Source of the DNA: Amycolatopsis sp. MtRt-6
GTDB lineage: Bacteria; Actinomycetota; Actinomycetes; Mycobacteriales; Pseudonocardiaceae
Direction: 5' to 3'
Length of the DNA: 51,485 nt
Assembly: GCF_017308975.1 (NCBI RefSeq)
Contig: NZ_JADWPD010000012.1
Coordinates: 1 to 51,485 of the forward strand
Below are positions 24,495 through 35,200 of this stretch, one piece after another. Position 1 is the first letter of the stretch, and each line of letters begins with the position of its first letter. The position numbers and the translations under genes are program-made. The notes under the pieces are model-generated. The model saw only the letters and a program-made list of their open reading frames with translations. It ran no database searches and had not been told where the DNA came from.

Positions 24495-25364
24495 TCAGGC
24501 GGTGCCGATCCGGTCCAGATCCGCGAGAACGTCCGCGGGCAGCTCGAGCGAAGCGGCGGCCAGGTTCTCCCGCAGGTGCGCGGGCGACGACGTCCCGGGG
24601 ATCAGCAGCATCGACGGCGACCGCTGCAGCAGCCACGCGAGCGCGACCTGCATCGGCGTGGCACCCACCCGGGCGGCGCAGTCGTCGAGCAGCCCCGACT
24701 GCAGCGGGCTGAACCCGCCGAGCGGGAAGTACGGCACGAAGGCGATGCCCTCCGCGGCGCACTTGTCGACGAGGGCATCGCTCTCCCGGTGGGCGAGGTT
24801 GTACTGGTTCTGCACGCAGACGACGGGCGCGATCGCCTTCGCTTCGTCGAGCTGCTCGGCGCTGACGTGGCTGACGCCGAGGTGCCGGATCAGCCCCTGC
24901 TCCCGCAGCTCGGCGAGCACCCCGAAGGGTTCGGCGAGCGACATCGGCACGGGGTAGTCGAAAGCGGCGTTGCTGAGCCGCAGGTTGACGACGTCGAGCG
25001 CGTCGACGCCGAGGTTCCGCAGGTTGTCGTGCACGGCCTCGGTGAGGTCCGCGGCCGACAGCGCGGCGGGCCAGCCCTTGTCCGCGCTCCGCCGCGCCCC
25101 CACCTTCGTCACGATGACGAGTGATTCGGGATACGGGTGCAGGGCTTCCTTGATCAGGGCGTTCACGGTGTGGGGGCCGTAGTAGTCGCTGGTGTCGAGG
25201 TGGGTGACCCCGCGCTCGACGGCCTCCCGCAGCACGGCGACGGCGGTGTCGTGGTCCTTCGGCGGTCCCCAGACGCCGGGTCCGGCCAGCTGCATGGCGC
25301 CGTAACCCATGCGGGTCACGGGAAGTTCGCCGCCGAGGTGGTAGGTGCCGCCGAGGTCCGCCAT
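24495..25364 (-). CDS. Aldo-keto reductase
   Basis: 289 residues, a complete NADPH-dependent TIM-barrel reductase. The tetrad is visible: Asp and Tyr in LDTSDYYGPH, Lys in VIVTKVG, His in LGVSHV. The C-terminal cofactor segment LLIPGTSSPAHLRENL is standard. It resembles the oxidoreductases with broad aldehyde and ketone range common in actinomycetes. It stands upstream of the gene at 24044 on the same strand. The substrate cannot be deduced. Confidence 0.88.
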   Translation of the reverse strand: MADLGGTYHLGGELPVTRMGYGAMQLAGPGVWGPPKDHDTAVAVLREAVERGVTHLDTSDYYGPHTVNALIKEALHPYPESLVIVTKVGARRSADKGWPAALSAADLTEAVHDNLRNLGVDALDVVNLRLSNAAFDYPVPMSLAEPFGVLAELREQGLIRHLGVSHVSAEQLDEAKAIAPVVCVQNQYNLAHRESDALVDKCAAEGIAFVPYFPLGGFSPLQSGLLDDCAARVGATPMQVALAWLLQRSPSMLLIPGTSSPAHLRENLAAASLELPADVLADLDRIGTA

Positions 25365-25418
25365 GCCGCTCCTTGGTCCGGGTGCCGTCGCGGGAAAGTC
25401 TAGGCCCGGCAGCGGAAA

Positions 25419-26597
25419 TCAGCAGAGGCCCTTGCCCCGCAGCACGCGCGTCACCGACTCCTGCACCCGTGCCTTCGGCAGCTCACCGGTCTGCACGGCC
25501 TTCACCAGCCGGTCCAGCACCTCGTCCACGCGGCCCCCGGACGACCACAGCGCCTGGTCCGCGCCGGCCTGCAGCGCCTTGAGCACCGCCTCCGGCAGCG
25601 GATACTGCGCGGTGATCGCCTTCATCGCGCCGAGGTCGTCGGTCACCACCGGCCCGCCGAACGCGAATTCGCCGCGCAGCAACCGGTACGCGGCCGACGA
25701 CAGGGACGCCGGGACGCCGTCGGTCAGGTCCGGCACGTCGAGGTGGCCGACCATCACCGCGACCGGGCCGTAGTCGGCGATGCCCCGGTACGGCACCAGG
25801 TCGACCGCGCGCAGCTTGTCGAGCGGCGGCGTGACGACGGTGCCCTTGTGGGAGTCGCCCGAGCCGTGGCCGTGGCCGGGGAAGTGCTTCAGCACCGGCT
25901 GGATCCCGGCGTCGCGCAGGCCGGCCGCAAACGCTTTCGCGTACGTCTTCACCCGGGCCGGGTCGGGGCTGAACGACCGGTCGCCGATCACGTCGTCGTC
26001 CGGGGCGTCCGTGACGTCGGTGTCCGGGGCGAAGTCCACGGTCACCCCGCGGGCGCGCAGCTGGCGGCCCCGCTCGGCGGCCAGCTGGCGCACCTGGTCC
26101 GGGGACTTCGTCGCGGCCATCGTCCGCGCCGAGGGCAGGTCGCCGTCGAGATCGTCGATGCGCTGGACGCGGCCGCCTTCTTCGTCGACCGACACCGCCA
26201 CCGGCACCTTGGCCACCGCCTGGACGGCGGCCAGCGAGCGGTCTTTCAACAACGCTGTTGCGTTACCCCCGACGAAGATCCCGCCGACCTGGTGGTCGCG
26301 CACCAGGGACACCGTGGCTCCCGGGTTGTTGCCGGAGACACCCACGACGACCAGCTGCGCGACCTGCGCGCGGTCGTCGAGCCCGCCCACCAGCGACGCG
26401 CAGTCGCCCGGCCGCGCGAGCCGCGACGTGGGCGTGGCGGGAGCGGGCGGGGGAGCGGCCGGAACGGGAACCGGCCGATCGGACGTCCGGGGGACCGCCA
26501 GCCCGGACACGATCCGCGGTTGCAGCCCCGCGACCAGCGAACACCCGGCTACGACGGCGAACGCCACCCCGGAGGCGGCGAGAAATCGGCGGTTCAT
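25419..26597 (-). CDS. GH3 NagZ-like beta-N-acetylhexosaminidase lipoprotein
   Basis: 392 residues. A lipoprotein signal ends in VVAGCS (lipobox VAGC). The GH3 domain carries the NagZ signature KHFPGHG followed by GDSHKG (the His-Asp dyad) and nucleophile Asp in VVTDDLGA. Such enzymes release N-acetylglucosamine from chitin oligomers or muropeptides at the outer face of the membrane. ATG 26597 is chosen over the ATG 12 bases upstream because GAAGGGA then has proper spacing. A perfect inverted repeat sits 13 nt upstream, and an orphan LuxR regulator is divergent at 26750. Confidence 0.87.
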   Translation of the reverse strand: MNRRFLAASGVAFAVVAGCSLVAGLQPRIVSGLAVPRTSDRPVPVPAAPPPAPATPTSRLARPGDCASLVGGLDDRAQVAQLVVVGVSGNNPGATVSLVRDHQVGGIFVGGNATALLKDRSLAAVQAVAKVPVAVSVDEEGGRVQRIDDLDGDLPSARTMAATKSPDQVRQLAAERGRQLRARGVTVDFAPDTDVTDAPDDDVIGDRSFSPDPARVKTYAKAFAAGLRDAGIQPVLKHFPGHGHGSGDSHKGTVVTPPLDKLRAVDLVPYRGIADYGPVAVMVGHLDVPDLTDGVPASLSSAAYRLLRGEFAFGGPVVTDDLGAMKAITAQYPLPEAVLKALQAGADQALWSSGGRVDEVLDRLVKAVQTGELPKARVQESVTRVLRGKGLC

Positions 26598-26610
26598 CGG
26601 TCCCTTCACT

Positions 26611-26631
26611 CGGTCGTGTGTGCCACGACCG
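26611..26631. promoter_or_regulatory. Inverted repeat upstream of the GH3 gene
   Basis: CGGTCGTG-TGTGC-CACGACCG, perfect 8-bp arms, 13 nt upstream of the GH3 start. It is well placed as an operator over the GH3 transcription start, or as a 5' hairpin. It differs from the CTTCACG palindrome next to it. Confidence 0.5.
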
Positions 26632-26646
26632 TAGTCGACGCCCCAA

Positions 26647-26661
26647 CTTCACGGCGTGAAG
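26647..26661. promoter_or_regulatory. CTTCACG-G-CGTGAAG palindrome upstream of LuxR regulator 1
   Basis: A perfect 15-nt palindrome 88 nt before the regulator start at 26750, with a weaker related ATTCATGAAG at 26685-26694. The same arms recur at 40016-40031 before the paralogous regulator at 40076. Likely operator of these regulators. Confidence 0.6.
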
Positions 26662-26749
26662 AATGGCGTCACGCGCCTTAGAGAATTCATGAAGGCGTCC
26701 TCAGCAGACTGGAGCCAGTCAGGAATCGTCGTGGGCGGAGGAGGGTTCG

Positions 26750-27328
26750 ATGGACCAGGTGCGAGTGGCGGCGTGGGCGTCCGACCCGATCGCCCTGACC
26801 GGGCTGATCAACCACCTGAAGTCCCGTCCCGAGCTGCTGGTCCTGCCGCGCGCCCGCCGGGGTGAGGCCGCCGTGCTGGTGTTCGCCGTCGGGGAGGTCG
26901 ACCGCGAGGCCGTCGCCGCGCTGCGGGCCGCGGCCGCCGAGTCGCCGGCCGCGATCGTGCTGGTGGCCGGGCACGTCGACCCCGCGCACGTCGGCCTGCT
27001 CGCCGACTGCCACGTCTCCGCCGTGCTGCCGCGGACCGCGCTCGACCGGCTGACCGCGAACGTGCTCGCCGCGGCGCGGGGCCGCACGTCTCCCCTGCGT
27101 GAGCAGGTCGAGGCCCTTGCCGGCGAGCACGGCGGCGCGGCACTCACGCCGCGCGAGGTGGATGTGCTTCGCCTGATGGCCGAAGGCTGGGACACTGCGG
27201 AGATCGCGGGCAAGCTCTGCTACTCGGAGCGGACCGTGAAGAACGTCATCTACGCCATGACCAACCGGCTCAACCTGCGCAACCGGCCGCACGCGGTCGC
27301 GTACGCCGTGCGGGCCGGTGTGATCTGA
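26750..27328 (+). CDS. Orphan NarL/LuxR-type regulator with degenerate receiver
   Basis: 192 residues. The N-terminal ~110 residues have the alternating beta-alpha pattern of a response-regulator receiver, but no phosphoacceptor Asp is seen where one is expected, so phosphorylation control is doubtful. The C-terminus is a LuxR helix-turn-helix (LTPREVDVLRLMAEG, KLCYSERTVKNVIY). The recognition segment KLCYSERTVKNV is identical to that of the paralogue at 40076. A strong GGAGGAGGG precedes ATG 26750. Only 9 bp separate it from the sugar-binding protein gene, so it probably leads the ABC/GH1 operon and regulates it. Confidence 0.82.
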   Translation: MDQVRVAAWASDPIALTGLINHLKSRPELLVLPRARRGEAAVLVFAVGEVDREAVAALRAAAAESPAAIVLVAGHVDPAHVGLLADCHVSAVLPRTALDRLTANVLAAARGRTSPLREQVEALAGEHGGAALTPREVDVLRLMAEGWDTAEIAGKLCYSERTVKNVIYAMTNRLNLRNRPHAVAYAVRAGVI

Positions 27329-27337
27329 GGAAGCCTG

Positions 27338-28594
27338 TTGCGAACGATCGTCCGCCGGACCGCGCTCGTGGTCGCCGCGCTGATCCCGCTCGCCGCCTGC
27401 AGTCCGGGTGACGCCGAGGGGAAGACGAAGCTCACCATCGCGACCTTCGGCGAGTTCGGCTACGCGCCGCTGATCGCCGAGTACGAGAAGCTGCACCCGG
27501 ACATCACGGTGCAGAACCGCGTCACCGACTTCGACACCCACCACAAGGGCCTCGCGACGCAGCTGGCCACCGGGCACGGCGCCGCCGACGTCGTCGCGAT
27601 CGAAGAGCAGTACATGCCGCAGTACCGGAAGGCGAAGGACAAGTTCGCCGACCTGGCCGGCTACGGCGCCCGCGACCTGGAAAAGCAGTGGGTGCCGTGG
27701 AAGTGGGCGCAGGGCACCGACGGCGCCTTCGTGCTGGGCCTCGGCACGGACATGGGCAGCCTCGCCCTCTGCTACCGGCGCGACCTGTTCCAGGCCGCGG
27801 GCCTGCCTGCCGACCGCGACGAGGTCGCGAAGCTGATGCCCGACTGGAACGCCTACGCGGCCACGGCCGAACGGTTCACCGCCAAGTCGCCGGGTGTCAA
27901 GTTCGCCGACTCCGCCGGCACCGTCTACACGGCGATGCTCAACCAGTCGCCGGAGAACTACTTCTCCCAGCGGGACGACTCCTTCATCGCCGACCGCAAC
28001 CCCAGCGTGCGTAACGCCTTCTTCCTCTCCGGCGGCCTCGCCGCGAAGGGGCAGACCGCGGCGGCGACGACGTTCACCCAGGCGTGGAACGTGGCGATCA
28101 AGCAGGGTTCCTTCGCCACCGTCGCCTGTCCCGCGTGGATGCTCAGCCAGATCAAGGAAGCCGGCGGGGACGCCAACCGCGGGAAGTGGGACGTCACCAC
28201 CGTGCCCGGCAAGAGCGGCAACCAGGGCGGTTCGTTCCTGACCGTGCCGAAGCAGGGTGAGCACCAGAAGCAGGCCTACGAGCTCGCCCGCTGGCTGACC
28301 GCCCCGGAACAGCAGAAAAAGCTCTTCCTCTCCGACGGAATCCTGCCTAGCGAGCCCGCGGTCTACGAAGATCCGCAGGTCATCGCGCACACCGACAGTT
28401 ATTTCGGTGACGCGCCGATCGGGCGGATCTTCGCCGCTTCCGCCGACCAGCTGCGCCCGAACTACCGCGGCCTGCGCGACGCCGACGTCCGGCCCGAGTT
28501 CGGCCGCGCGCTCGGCCGCGTCGAGGAAGGCACCAACACCGTCGAGCAGGCCTGGGCGGAAGCCGTCCAGCAGGCCCAAGCCGCCCTGAAGTAG
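27338..28594 (+). CDS. ABC sugar importer, substrate-binding lipoprotein (CebE-like)
   Basis: 418 residues from TTG 27338 with GAGGAAG upstream. The lipoprotein signal ends in PLAACS. The mature part is a family 1 solute-binding protein: KLTIATFGEFGYAPLIAEYEKLHPDI, then ATGHGAADVVAIEEQY and typical Trp/Tyr-rich ligand segments. In this family it captures sugars or oligosaccharides outside the membrane and hands them to the two permeases that follow. The GH1 beta-glucosidase at the end of the operon points to cello-oligosaccharides or other beta-glucosides. No ATPase gene is present; a shared MsiK-type ATPase is expected. Confidence 0.88.
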   Translation: MRTIVRRTALVVAALIPLAACSPGDAEGKTKLTIATFGEFGYAPLIAEYEKLHPDITVQNRVTDFDTHHKGLATQLATGHGAADVVAIEEQYMPQYRKAKDKFADLAGYGARDLEKQWVPWKWAQGTDGAFVLGLGTDMGSLALCYRRDLFQAAGLPADRDEVAKLMPDWNAYAATAERFTAKSPGVKFADSAGTVYTAMLNQSPENYFSQRDDSFIADRNPSVRNAFFLSGGLAAKGQTAAATTFTQAWNVAIKQGSFATVACPAWMLSQIKEAGGDANRGKWDVTTVPGKSGNQGGSFLTVPKQGEHQKQAYELARWLTAPEQQKKLFLSDGILPSEPAVYEDPQVIAHTDSYFGDAPIGRIFAASADQLRPNYRGLRDADVRPEFGRALGRVEEGTNTVEQAWAEAVQQAQAALK

Positions 28595-28600
28595 CCGCGC

Positions 28601-29497
28601 GTGCAGCACCGCCTCGACCGCACGGTCACGCCGCTGCTGTTCGTCGCGCCCTTCTTCGCCCTGTTCGTCGTCTTCGGCGCCTTTCCGCTCCTGTACACGG
28701 CGTGGGTTTCGCTGCACGACTGGAACCTGCTCGAAGGCGACCAGGGCCGCTTCGGCCTCGCCAACTACGGCGACCTGCTCACCGATCCGCACTTCTACAA
28801 CGCGCTCGCCAACACGGTCTCGATCTTCCTGCTCGCCGCCGTCCCGGAATTCCTGCTGGCGCTGGGCATCGCGGCGCTGCTCGACCGGCCGCTGCGGGCC
28901 GCGACCTGGTGGCGCACCGGTGTCCTGCTGCCGAACGTCGTGTCCGTCGTCGCCGTCGGGCTGGTGTTCGGGCAGCTGTTCAGCCGCGACTACGGCGTCG
29001 TCAACGAGGTCCTCGGCTGGTTCGGCGCCGGGCCGGTCAACTGGCGGGCGTCGACCTGGACGTCGCACTTCGCCGTGGCGAGCATGGTGCTCTGGCGCTG
29101 GACCGGCTACAACGCCCTGATCTACCTGGCCGCGATGCAGGCCGTCCCCCGCGACCTGTACGAGGCGGCGGAGCTCGACGGCGCTTCGCGGTGGCGGACG
29201 TTCTGGTCGGTCACCGTGCCGGGCATCCGGCCCGCGCTCGCCTTCACCGCGATCGCCGGCACGGTCAACGGCCTGCAGCTGTTCGCCGAGCCGCAGCTGT
29301 TCGACGCCGGCGGCTCGGCCGGCACCGGCGGCAACGACCGTCAGTTCCAGACGCTGGTGATGTACCTGTACGAGCAGGGGTTCACGCACCTCGACGCCGG
29401 TTACGCGGCCGCGTTGACCTGGGTGATGTTCGTGATCTGCGCGCTGTTCGCGCTGGTCAACTACCGGCTGGTGCGCCGGTTCGTGAGGTCGGCGTGA
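28601..29497 (+). CDS. ABC sugar importer permease 1 (CebF-like)
   Basis: 298 residues from GTG 28601, six membrane helices, MalF-type. The EAA loop that contacts the ATPase reads EAAELDGASRWRTFWSVTVPG. It begins 6 bp after the binding-protein stop, and its own stop overlaps the GTG of the second permease, so the three are one translational unit. It forms the membrane channel with the second permease. Confidence 0.9.
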   Translation: MQHRLDRTVTPLLFVAPFFALFVVFGAFPLLYTAWVSLHDWNLLEGDQGRFGLANYGDLLTDPHFYNALANTVSIFLLAAVPEFLLALGIAALLDRPLRAATWWRTGVLLPNVVSVVAVGLVFGQLFSRDYGVVNEVLGWFGAGPVNWRASTWTSHFAVASMVLWRWTGYNALIYLAAMQAVPRDLYEAAELDGASRWRTFWSVTVPGIRPALAFTAIAGTVNGLQLFAEPQLFDAGGSAGTGGNDRQFQTLVMYLYEQGFTHLDAGYAAALTWVMFVICALFALVNYRLVRRFVRSA

Positions 29498-30314
29498 CGG
29501 CGCGGCGGCGGCCGGGCGGCTGGGTCTACGCCGTGCTGACCGGGGTGCTCGGCGCGTCGGTGTTCCCGCTGTACTGGTCGTTCGTCGTGGCCACGCGGGA
29601 CAACTCGGCGATCGGGGAGACGTCGCCGCTGCTGCTGCCGGGCGGGAACCTGGCCGGGAACGTGCGGCGCGTCTTCGGCACCGTCGACTTCTGGCTGGCC
29701 ATCGGCAACTCGCTGATCGTCGCGAGCACGGTCATGGTGTCCAACGTCGTGCTGGCGAGCCTCGCCGGATTCGCCTTCGCGCGGCTGCGCTTCCCGGGCC
29801 GCAACACGCTGTTCCTGCTGGTCGTCGGCTCGGCGATGGTGCCGGCGCAGCTCGGCGTCATCCCGCTGTACCTCGTCGTCGGCGACCTCGGCTGGTACGG
29901 GCGGCTCGAAGCGGTGATCGTGCCGGCGCTGGTCAGCGCCTTCAGCGTGTTCTGGATGCGCCAGGCCTGCGAGAATGCGATCAGCCCGGACCTCGTCGAT
30001 GCCGCGACCGTCGACGGCTGCTCGATCCTGCGCACCTACTGGCACGTGGCCGTGCCCGCGCTGCGCTCGCCGGCCGCGGTGCTCGCGATGCTGACGTTCA
30101 TGGCCACCTGGAACGACTACTTCTGGCCGCTGGTCGTCCTCGACCCCAACGAGACGCCGACCGTGCAGGTCGCGCTGTCCCAGCTGGCCAGCGGCTACTA
30201 CACCGACTACGCGCTGATGCTCACCGGCGCGACCGTCGCCGTCGTGCCCGTCATCGCGCTGTTCCTGCTGCTGGGCCGTCACCTCGTGCGGGGCATCCTG
30301 AAAGGGGCACCGGT

Positions 30315-30318
<4 letters not shown>
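29494..30318 (+). CDS. ABC sugar importer permease 2 (CebG-like)
   Basis: 274 residues from GTG 29494 (GTGA overlap with permease 1), six membrane helices, MalG-type. EAA-type loop: DAATVDGCSILRTYWHVAVPA; the first residue is Asp instead of Glu, a mild variant. The C-terminal segment GRHLVRGILKGAPV is typical of MalG-like permeases. Its stop overlaps the ATG of the GH1 gene. The 5' end of the frame is open further upstream, but that is a shadow of permease 1. Confidence 0.9.
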
Positions 30319-31655
<1,337 letters not shown>

Positions 31656-31687
31656 TTCGTGATCCCGATCGCGTCTCGCCGGCGAAC

Positions 31688-31716
31688 TTGATCTTCGTCC
31701 GGAATGCCGGTACGGT
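31688..31716 (+). promoter_or_regulatory. Promoter of the I36-like inhibitor gene
   Basis: TTGATC (31688-31693) and TACGGT (31711-31716) with 17-nt spacing, 26 nt before ATG 31743, fitting a housekeeping-sigma promoter. AGGGGGA follows as ribosome-binding site. Confidence 0.55.
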
Positions 31717-31742
31717 CCGGTTCACACTGACCTAGGGGGATA

Positions 31743-32210
31743 ATGGTGAGGATTCGACAGCGCCGGATCGTGGCGGTCATCGGAATCGTGATGGGCTTCC
31801 TGGCAGCAGGTGTCCTGCCCGCGCAGGCCGCGCCTGCCGGCACCGTGGGAGGTGGCGCCGCCCGATCCGCGTCGGTCGCGGCCGCCGAGCCGTCGACGTC
31901 GCCGGCTCCGGCCCGGCGCGTCTGGGTCTCGGTCGGCGAGGTGCACGACTGCCCGACCGGCTACGCCTGTGCCACTCCGAGCTGGGGATCCAACGGTGGC
32001 TGGGAATTCCAGTTCTACAACTACGGCACGTATTCGCTGAACAACTTCACCGGCAACTCGGGCTCCGTCGTCAACAGTCAGACCGGGAACGCGGGCATGC
32101 GGCTTCTCGACCAGAACGGCAGGCTGATCCGTTGCCAGTGGGCGGGGACAGGCGACTCCGTCAACTGGGATCCGGTCTGGTACATCCAGCTGTCGGCCAC
32201 GCCCTGCTGA
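31743..32210 (+). CDS. Small secreted protein, peptidase-inhibitor I36-like
   Basis: 155 residues with a signal peptide (VAVIGIVMGFLAAGVLPAQA). After an Ala/Ser/Pro linker, the mature C-terminal ~90 residues contain four Cys and the pattern DCPTGYACATPSWGSNG, FYNYGTYSLNNFTGNSG and SQTGNAGMRLLD, as in the I36 (beta-gamma-crystallin-like) metalloprotease inhibitors of actinomycetes. The inhibitor role is inferred from similarity. It has its own promoter and a strong bidirectional terminator. Confidence 0.7.
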   Translation: MVRIRQRRIVAVIGIVMGFLAAGVLPAQAAPAGTVGGGAARSASVAAAEPSTSPAPARRVWVSVGEVHDCPTGYACATPSWGSNGGWEFQFYNYGTYSLNNFTGNSGSVVNSQTGNAGMRLLDQNGRLIRCQWAGTGDSVNWDPVWYIQLSATPC

Positions 32211-32236
32211 GGCTGGCCACGGCACTCGCAGCAGTT

Positions 32237-32272
32237 CGGTGAGCACCGACCCGGCCGGGTCGGTGCTCACCG
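32237..32272. terminator. Bidirectional terminator hairpin
   Basis: A continuous perfect palindrome with 18-bp arms centred between 32254 and 32255 (core GAGCACCGACCCGG / CCGGGTCGGTGCTC), between two convergent genes. GTTTTCC follows on the plus strand. Confidence 0.75.
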
Positions 32273-32292
32273 CGTTTTCCGGCAATTCCAGG

Positions 32293-35200
32293 TCAGCCGG
32301 ACACGCGCCGGCGGACGGCGTCGGCGACGCCCGAGCGTGACGGCGTTTCGAGCTTGCCCAGCAGCCGCGCGACGTGGGCCTGGACCGTCCGCCGCGGCAG
32401 CGACAGCTCGGCCGCGATGTCCGGGTTCGACCGGCCCTCCGCGACCAGCCCCGCGATGCGGACCTCGATCGGCGTCAGCGACTCCCAGCCGTGGCCCGGG
32501 CGGATCGGGGAGAACAGCGCGCCCCGGCGGACACCCAGGCGGCGCAGGCGGGTCTCCGCGCGCCGCAGGTCCCACCGGGCCGCCAACGCCGTGTACAGCT
32601 CGGCCGCCTCCTCGAACGCCGCGTGTGCCGCGTCCAGGCGGCCTGCGCGCGCCAGCAGTACCGCCGCGTCCTCCAGTGCCGAGGCCAGCTCCGGGCGGCG
32701 ACCGACCGCGCGGAAGTGCTCGGCCGTGGCCAGCACCGGGGCCGGGTCCTCCTCGATCAGCCCGCGGCACCACGACGCCGCCGCGTGCGCCCGTGCCGGA
32801 CGTCGCTCCTTCGCCGCCTCCTCCTCGCACACCGCCAGGGCGCGGCGGGCGCGGGCGACGTCGTCCTGCTCCATCGCCAGCCGCACGAACGCCGGCAGCC
32901 ACTGGTGGCGCAGCATCATCTGCGCGTATGTCGGGTTCAGGATCGGCTCCAAGACCGCCAGCGCGCGGACCCGGTCACCGCGCTGCTCGGCCGCCAGCGC
33001 GTCGGCGACCAGCAGGAAGTCGAAGCTCTCGCGCTCGGCGCTGGTGGCCGGCGCGTACTCCTCCGCCGCGTCGAGGTGGGCCGCCGCCTGGGCCCGGTCG
33101 TCGCGGCGGCCCGCGATCAGCGCCGCGACGCCGTGCAGCAGCAGCGCCGCCGGGCCCGGCTCGCGCAGGCCGTAGAACGTGATCGCCGGGCCGTCCTCGA
33201 TGACCGTGTCCAGCTCGACCAGCGCCTCGTCCCAGCGGCCTTCCCAGTACCGGTGCACCGCGGCGGACACCTGCAACCCGACCGGCAACGCGTGCCGTGC
33301 CGCGACTTCGCCCGCCGCGCGCAGGGCGTCGCCCGCCTCGGCCAGCCGGTCGAGGTTCTGCAGCGTGAAGACGCGGTTGTCGAGCAGGTCCAGGTGCAGG
33401 TCGGCCAGCTCGTGCTCGTCGCCGACGGCCTCGATCGCCGCGTCGATGTGGGCGAGCGCGCGGTCGTGCTCGCGGCGCACCGAATCGACCAGCCACAACG
33501 ACTGCAGGGCGTGCGCGGTCAGGTAGCGGTCGCCGCCGGCGAGCGATCTGGTCTCGTGCGCGGTCCGCTCCGCGGCGTCCAAATCGGACAGGCTGCCGCG
33601 GCGGAAGTTCGCCAGCAGCTGCCGGTGCTTGACCCGCCAGAGCTCGGGCACGGCCGGGTCGTCGATCCACGCGGCGAGCGTCGCGACGGCGCCTTCGGTG
33701 TCGCCGCGGCGGTGCAGCAGCGCCGCGAGCACGTGCCGCATCTCCTCGACGGCGTCCGGCTCGGTGGCGACGTCGAGTGCCTGCCGCGTCAGGGCTTCCG
33801 GGCTGCGTTCGAGCCGGAACAGCACCTTGACCAGCGCCACCAGCAGCGTCTCCCGGCGCGGGTCGGTGCCGGGGCACGCGGCCAGCGCGCGTTCCAGCAG
33901 CTCGACGGCGATGAGCGGCGCCCGGGTGGACACGGCGGCGTGGTGCGCGGCGAGCCAGTCCAGCACCCATTCGTCCACTGTGGCCGGTGCTGCCACCAGC
34001 TGCTCGGCCACGCGCTTGACCGGCGCGCCGATCCCGGCGAGCGCCTCGGCGGCCTGCCGGTGCAACGCGGCCCGCGTCCCGGCCAGCAGCCGGTCGTACA
34101 ACGCCTGGCGCAGCAGCGGGTGCCGGAACGCCAGCTGCGTCCCGGTGTCGATGAGCACGTTCGCCGCGACGGCTTCTTCCAGCGGCGCCAGCAGGTCGGA
34201 CGGCCGGCTGCCGAGCACCGCGGCGACGTCGCCGACGGCGAACTCCATGCCCAGCAACGCACCCCAGCGCAGCACTTCCTGCGTCCGCGCGGTGAGAAAA
34301 TCCAGCCGCCGGTCGACCGCGGCGACCAGGGACCGCGGGGCCTCGAACTCCGCCGGGTCGTCGACGTCGGCCTGGCCGCCGCTCACCTCCACCGCACCGG
34401 CCCGCTTCAGGACGTCGACCATTTCCTTGACGTACAACGGGTTTCCGGCACCACGGGCGGCCAGCTCGCGCAGCCCCGGCCCGGGCGGTGCCCCGAGCTG
34501 GTCTTCGATCAGCCTGCCGACGTCCTCGCCGGTCAGCGGCGCGAGGTCGAGGACGACGCCGTCCCGCGCCTGGACGCCGCGACGCAGCTGGGCGAGCTCG
34601 GCGCGGTCGGGCGCGGGGCGGGTCGCGGCCACGAGCAGCAGCGGCAGCTGGCGGGTCGCCGCGCAGAGCCGGTGCCAGACCAGCACGGAAGCTTCGTCCG
34701 CCCACTGGAGGTCGTCGATCACCAGCACCTGCGGCGACTGCGCGCACAGCTCGTCGACCAGGGCCAGCAGCCGGTCGACGGCGCCGAGCACCGGGTCGGC
34801 CGGGCCCCAGCTGCGCCGCGCCGGGCCTTCGCCCGCGAGTTCCTTGGCCACCCGCGCGCGCCGCGGGTCGGGCGAGTGCGCGTCGATCGCCAGGCACTCC
34901 AGCACGACCTGCAGCGGGAACCGGGTGCTCAGCTCGTCGGCGGCCGCCCAGAGCCGCTGGAACCCGAGGCCGTCCGGCAGCGCGGAGGTGAGCAGCGCGG
35001 ACTTGCCGATCCCGGCGTCCCCTTCGATCCAGACGGCCCGCCCCCGGCCGGCGCGGACGCCGGCGACGAGCTCGGCGAGCTTCGCCTGTTCGGTTTCGCG
35101 GCCGAAGAGCCGGTGCCCGGTGACCACGACCGGTGGCGCGGGCGCGTCGAGCGCGGGGTCCTGGGCGAGGATCTGCCGCTGGAGCCGCTGCAGCGCGGGG

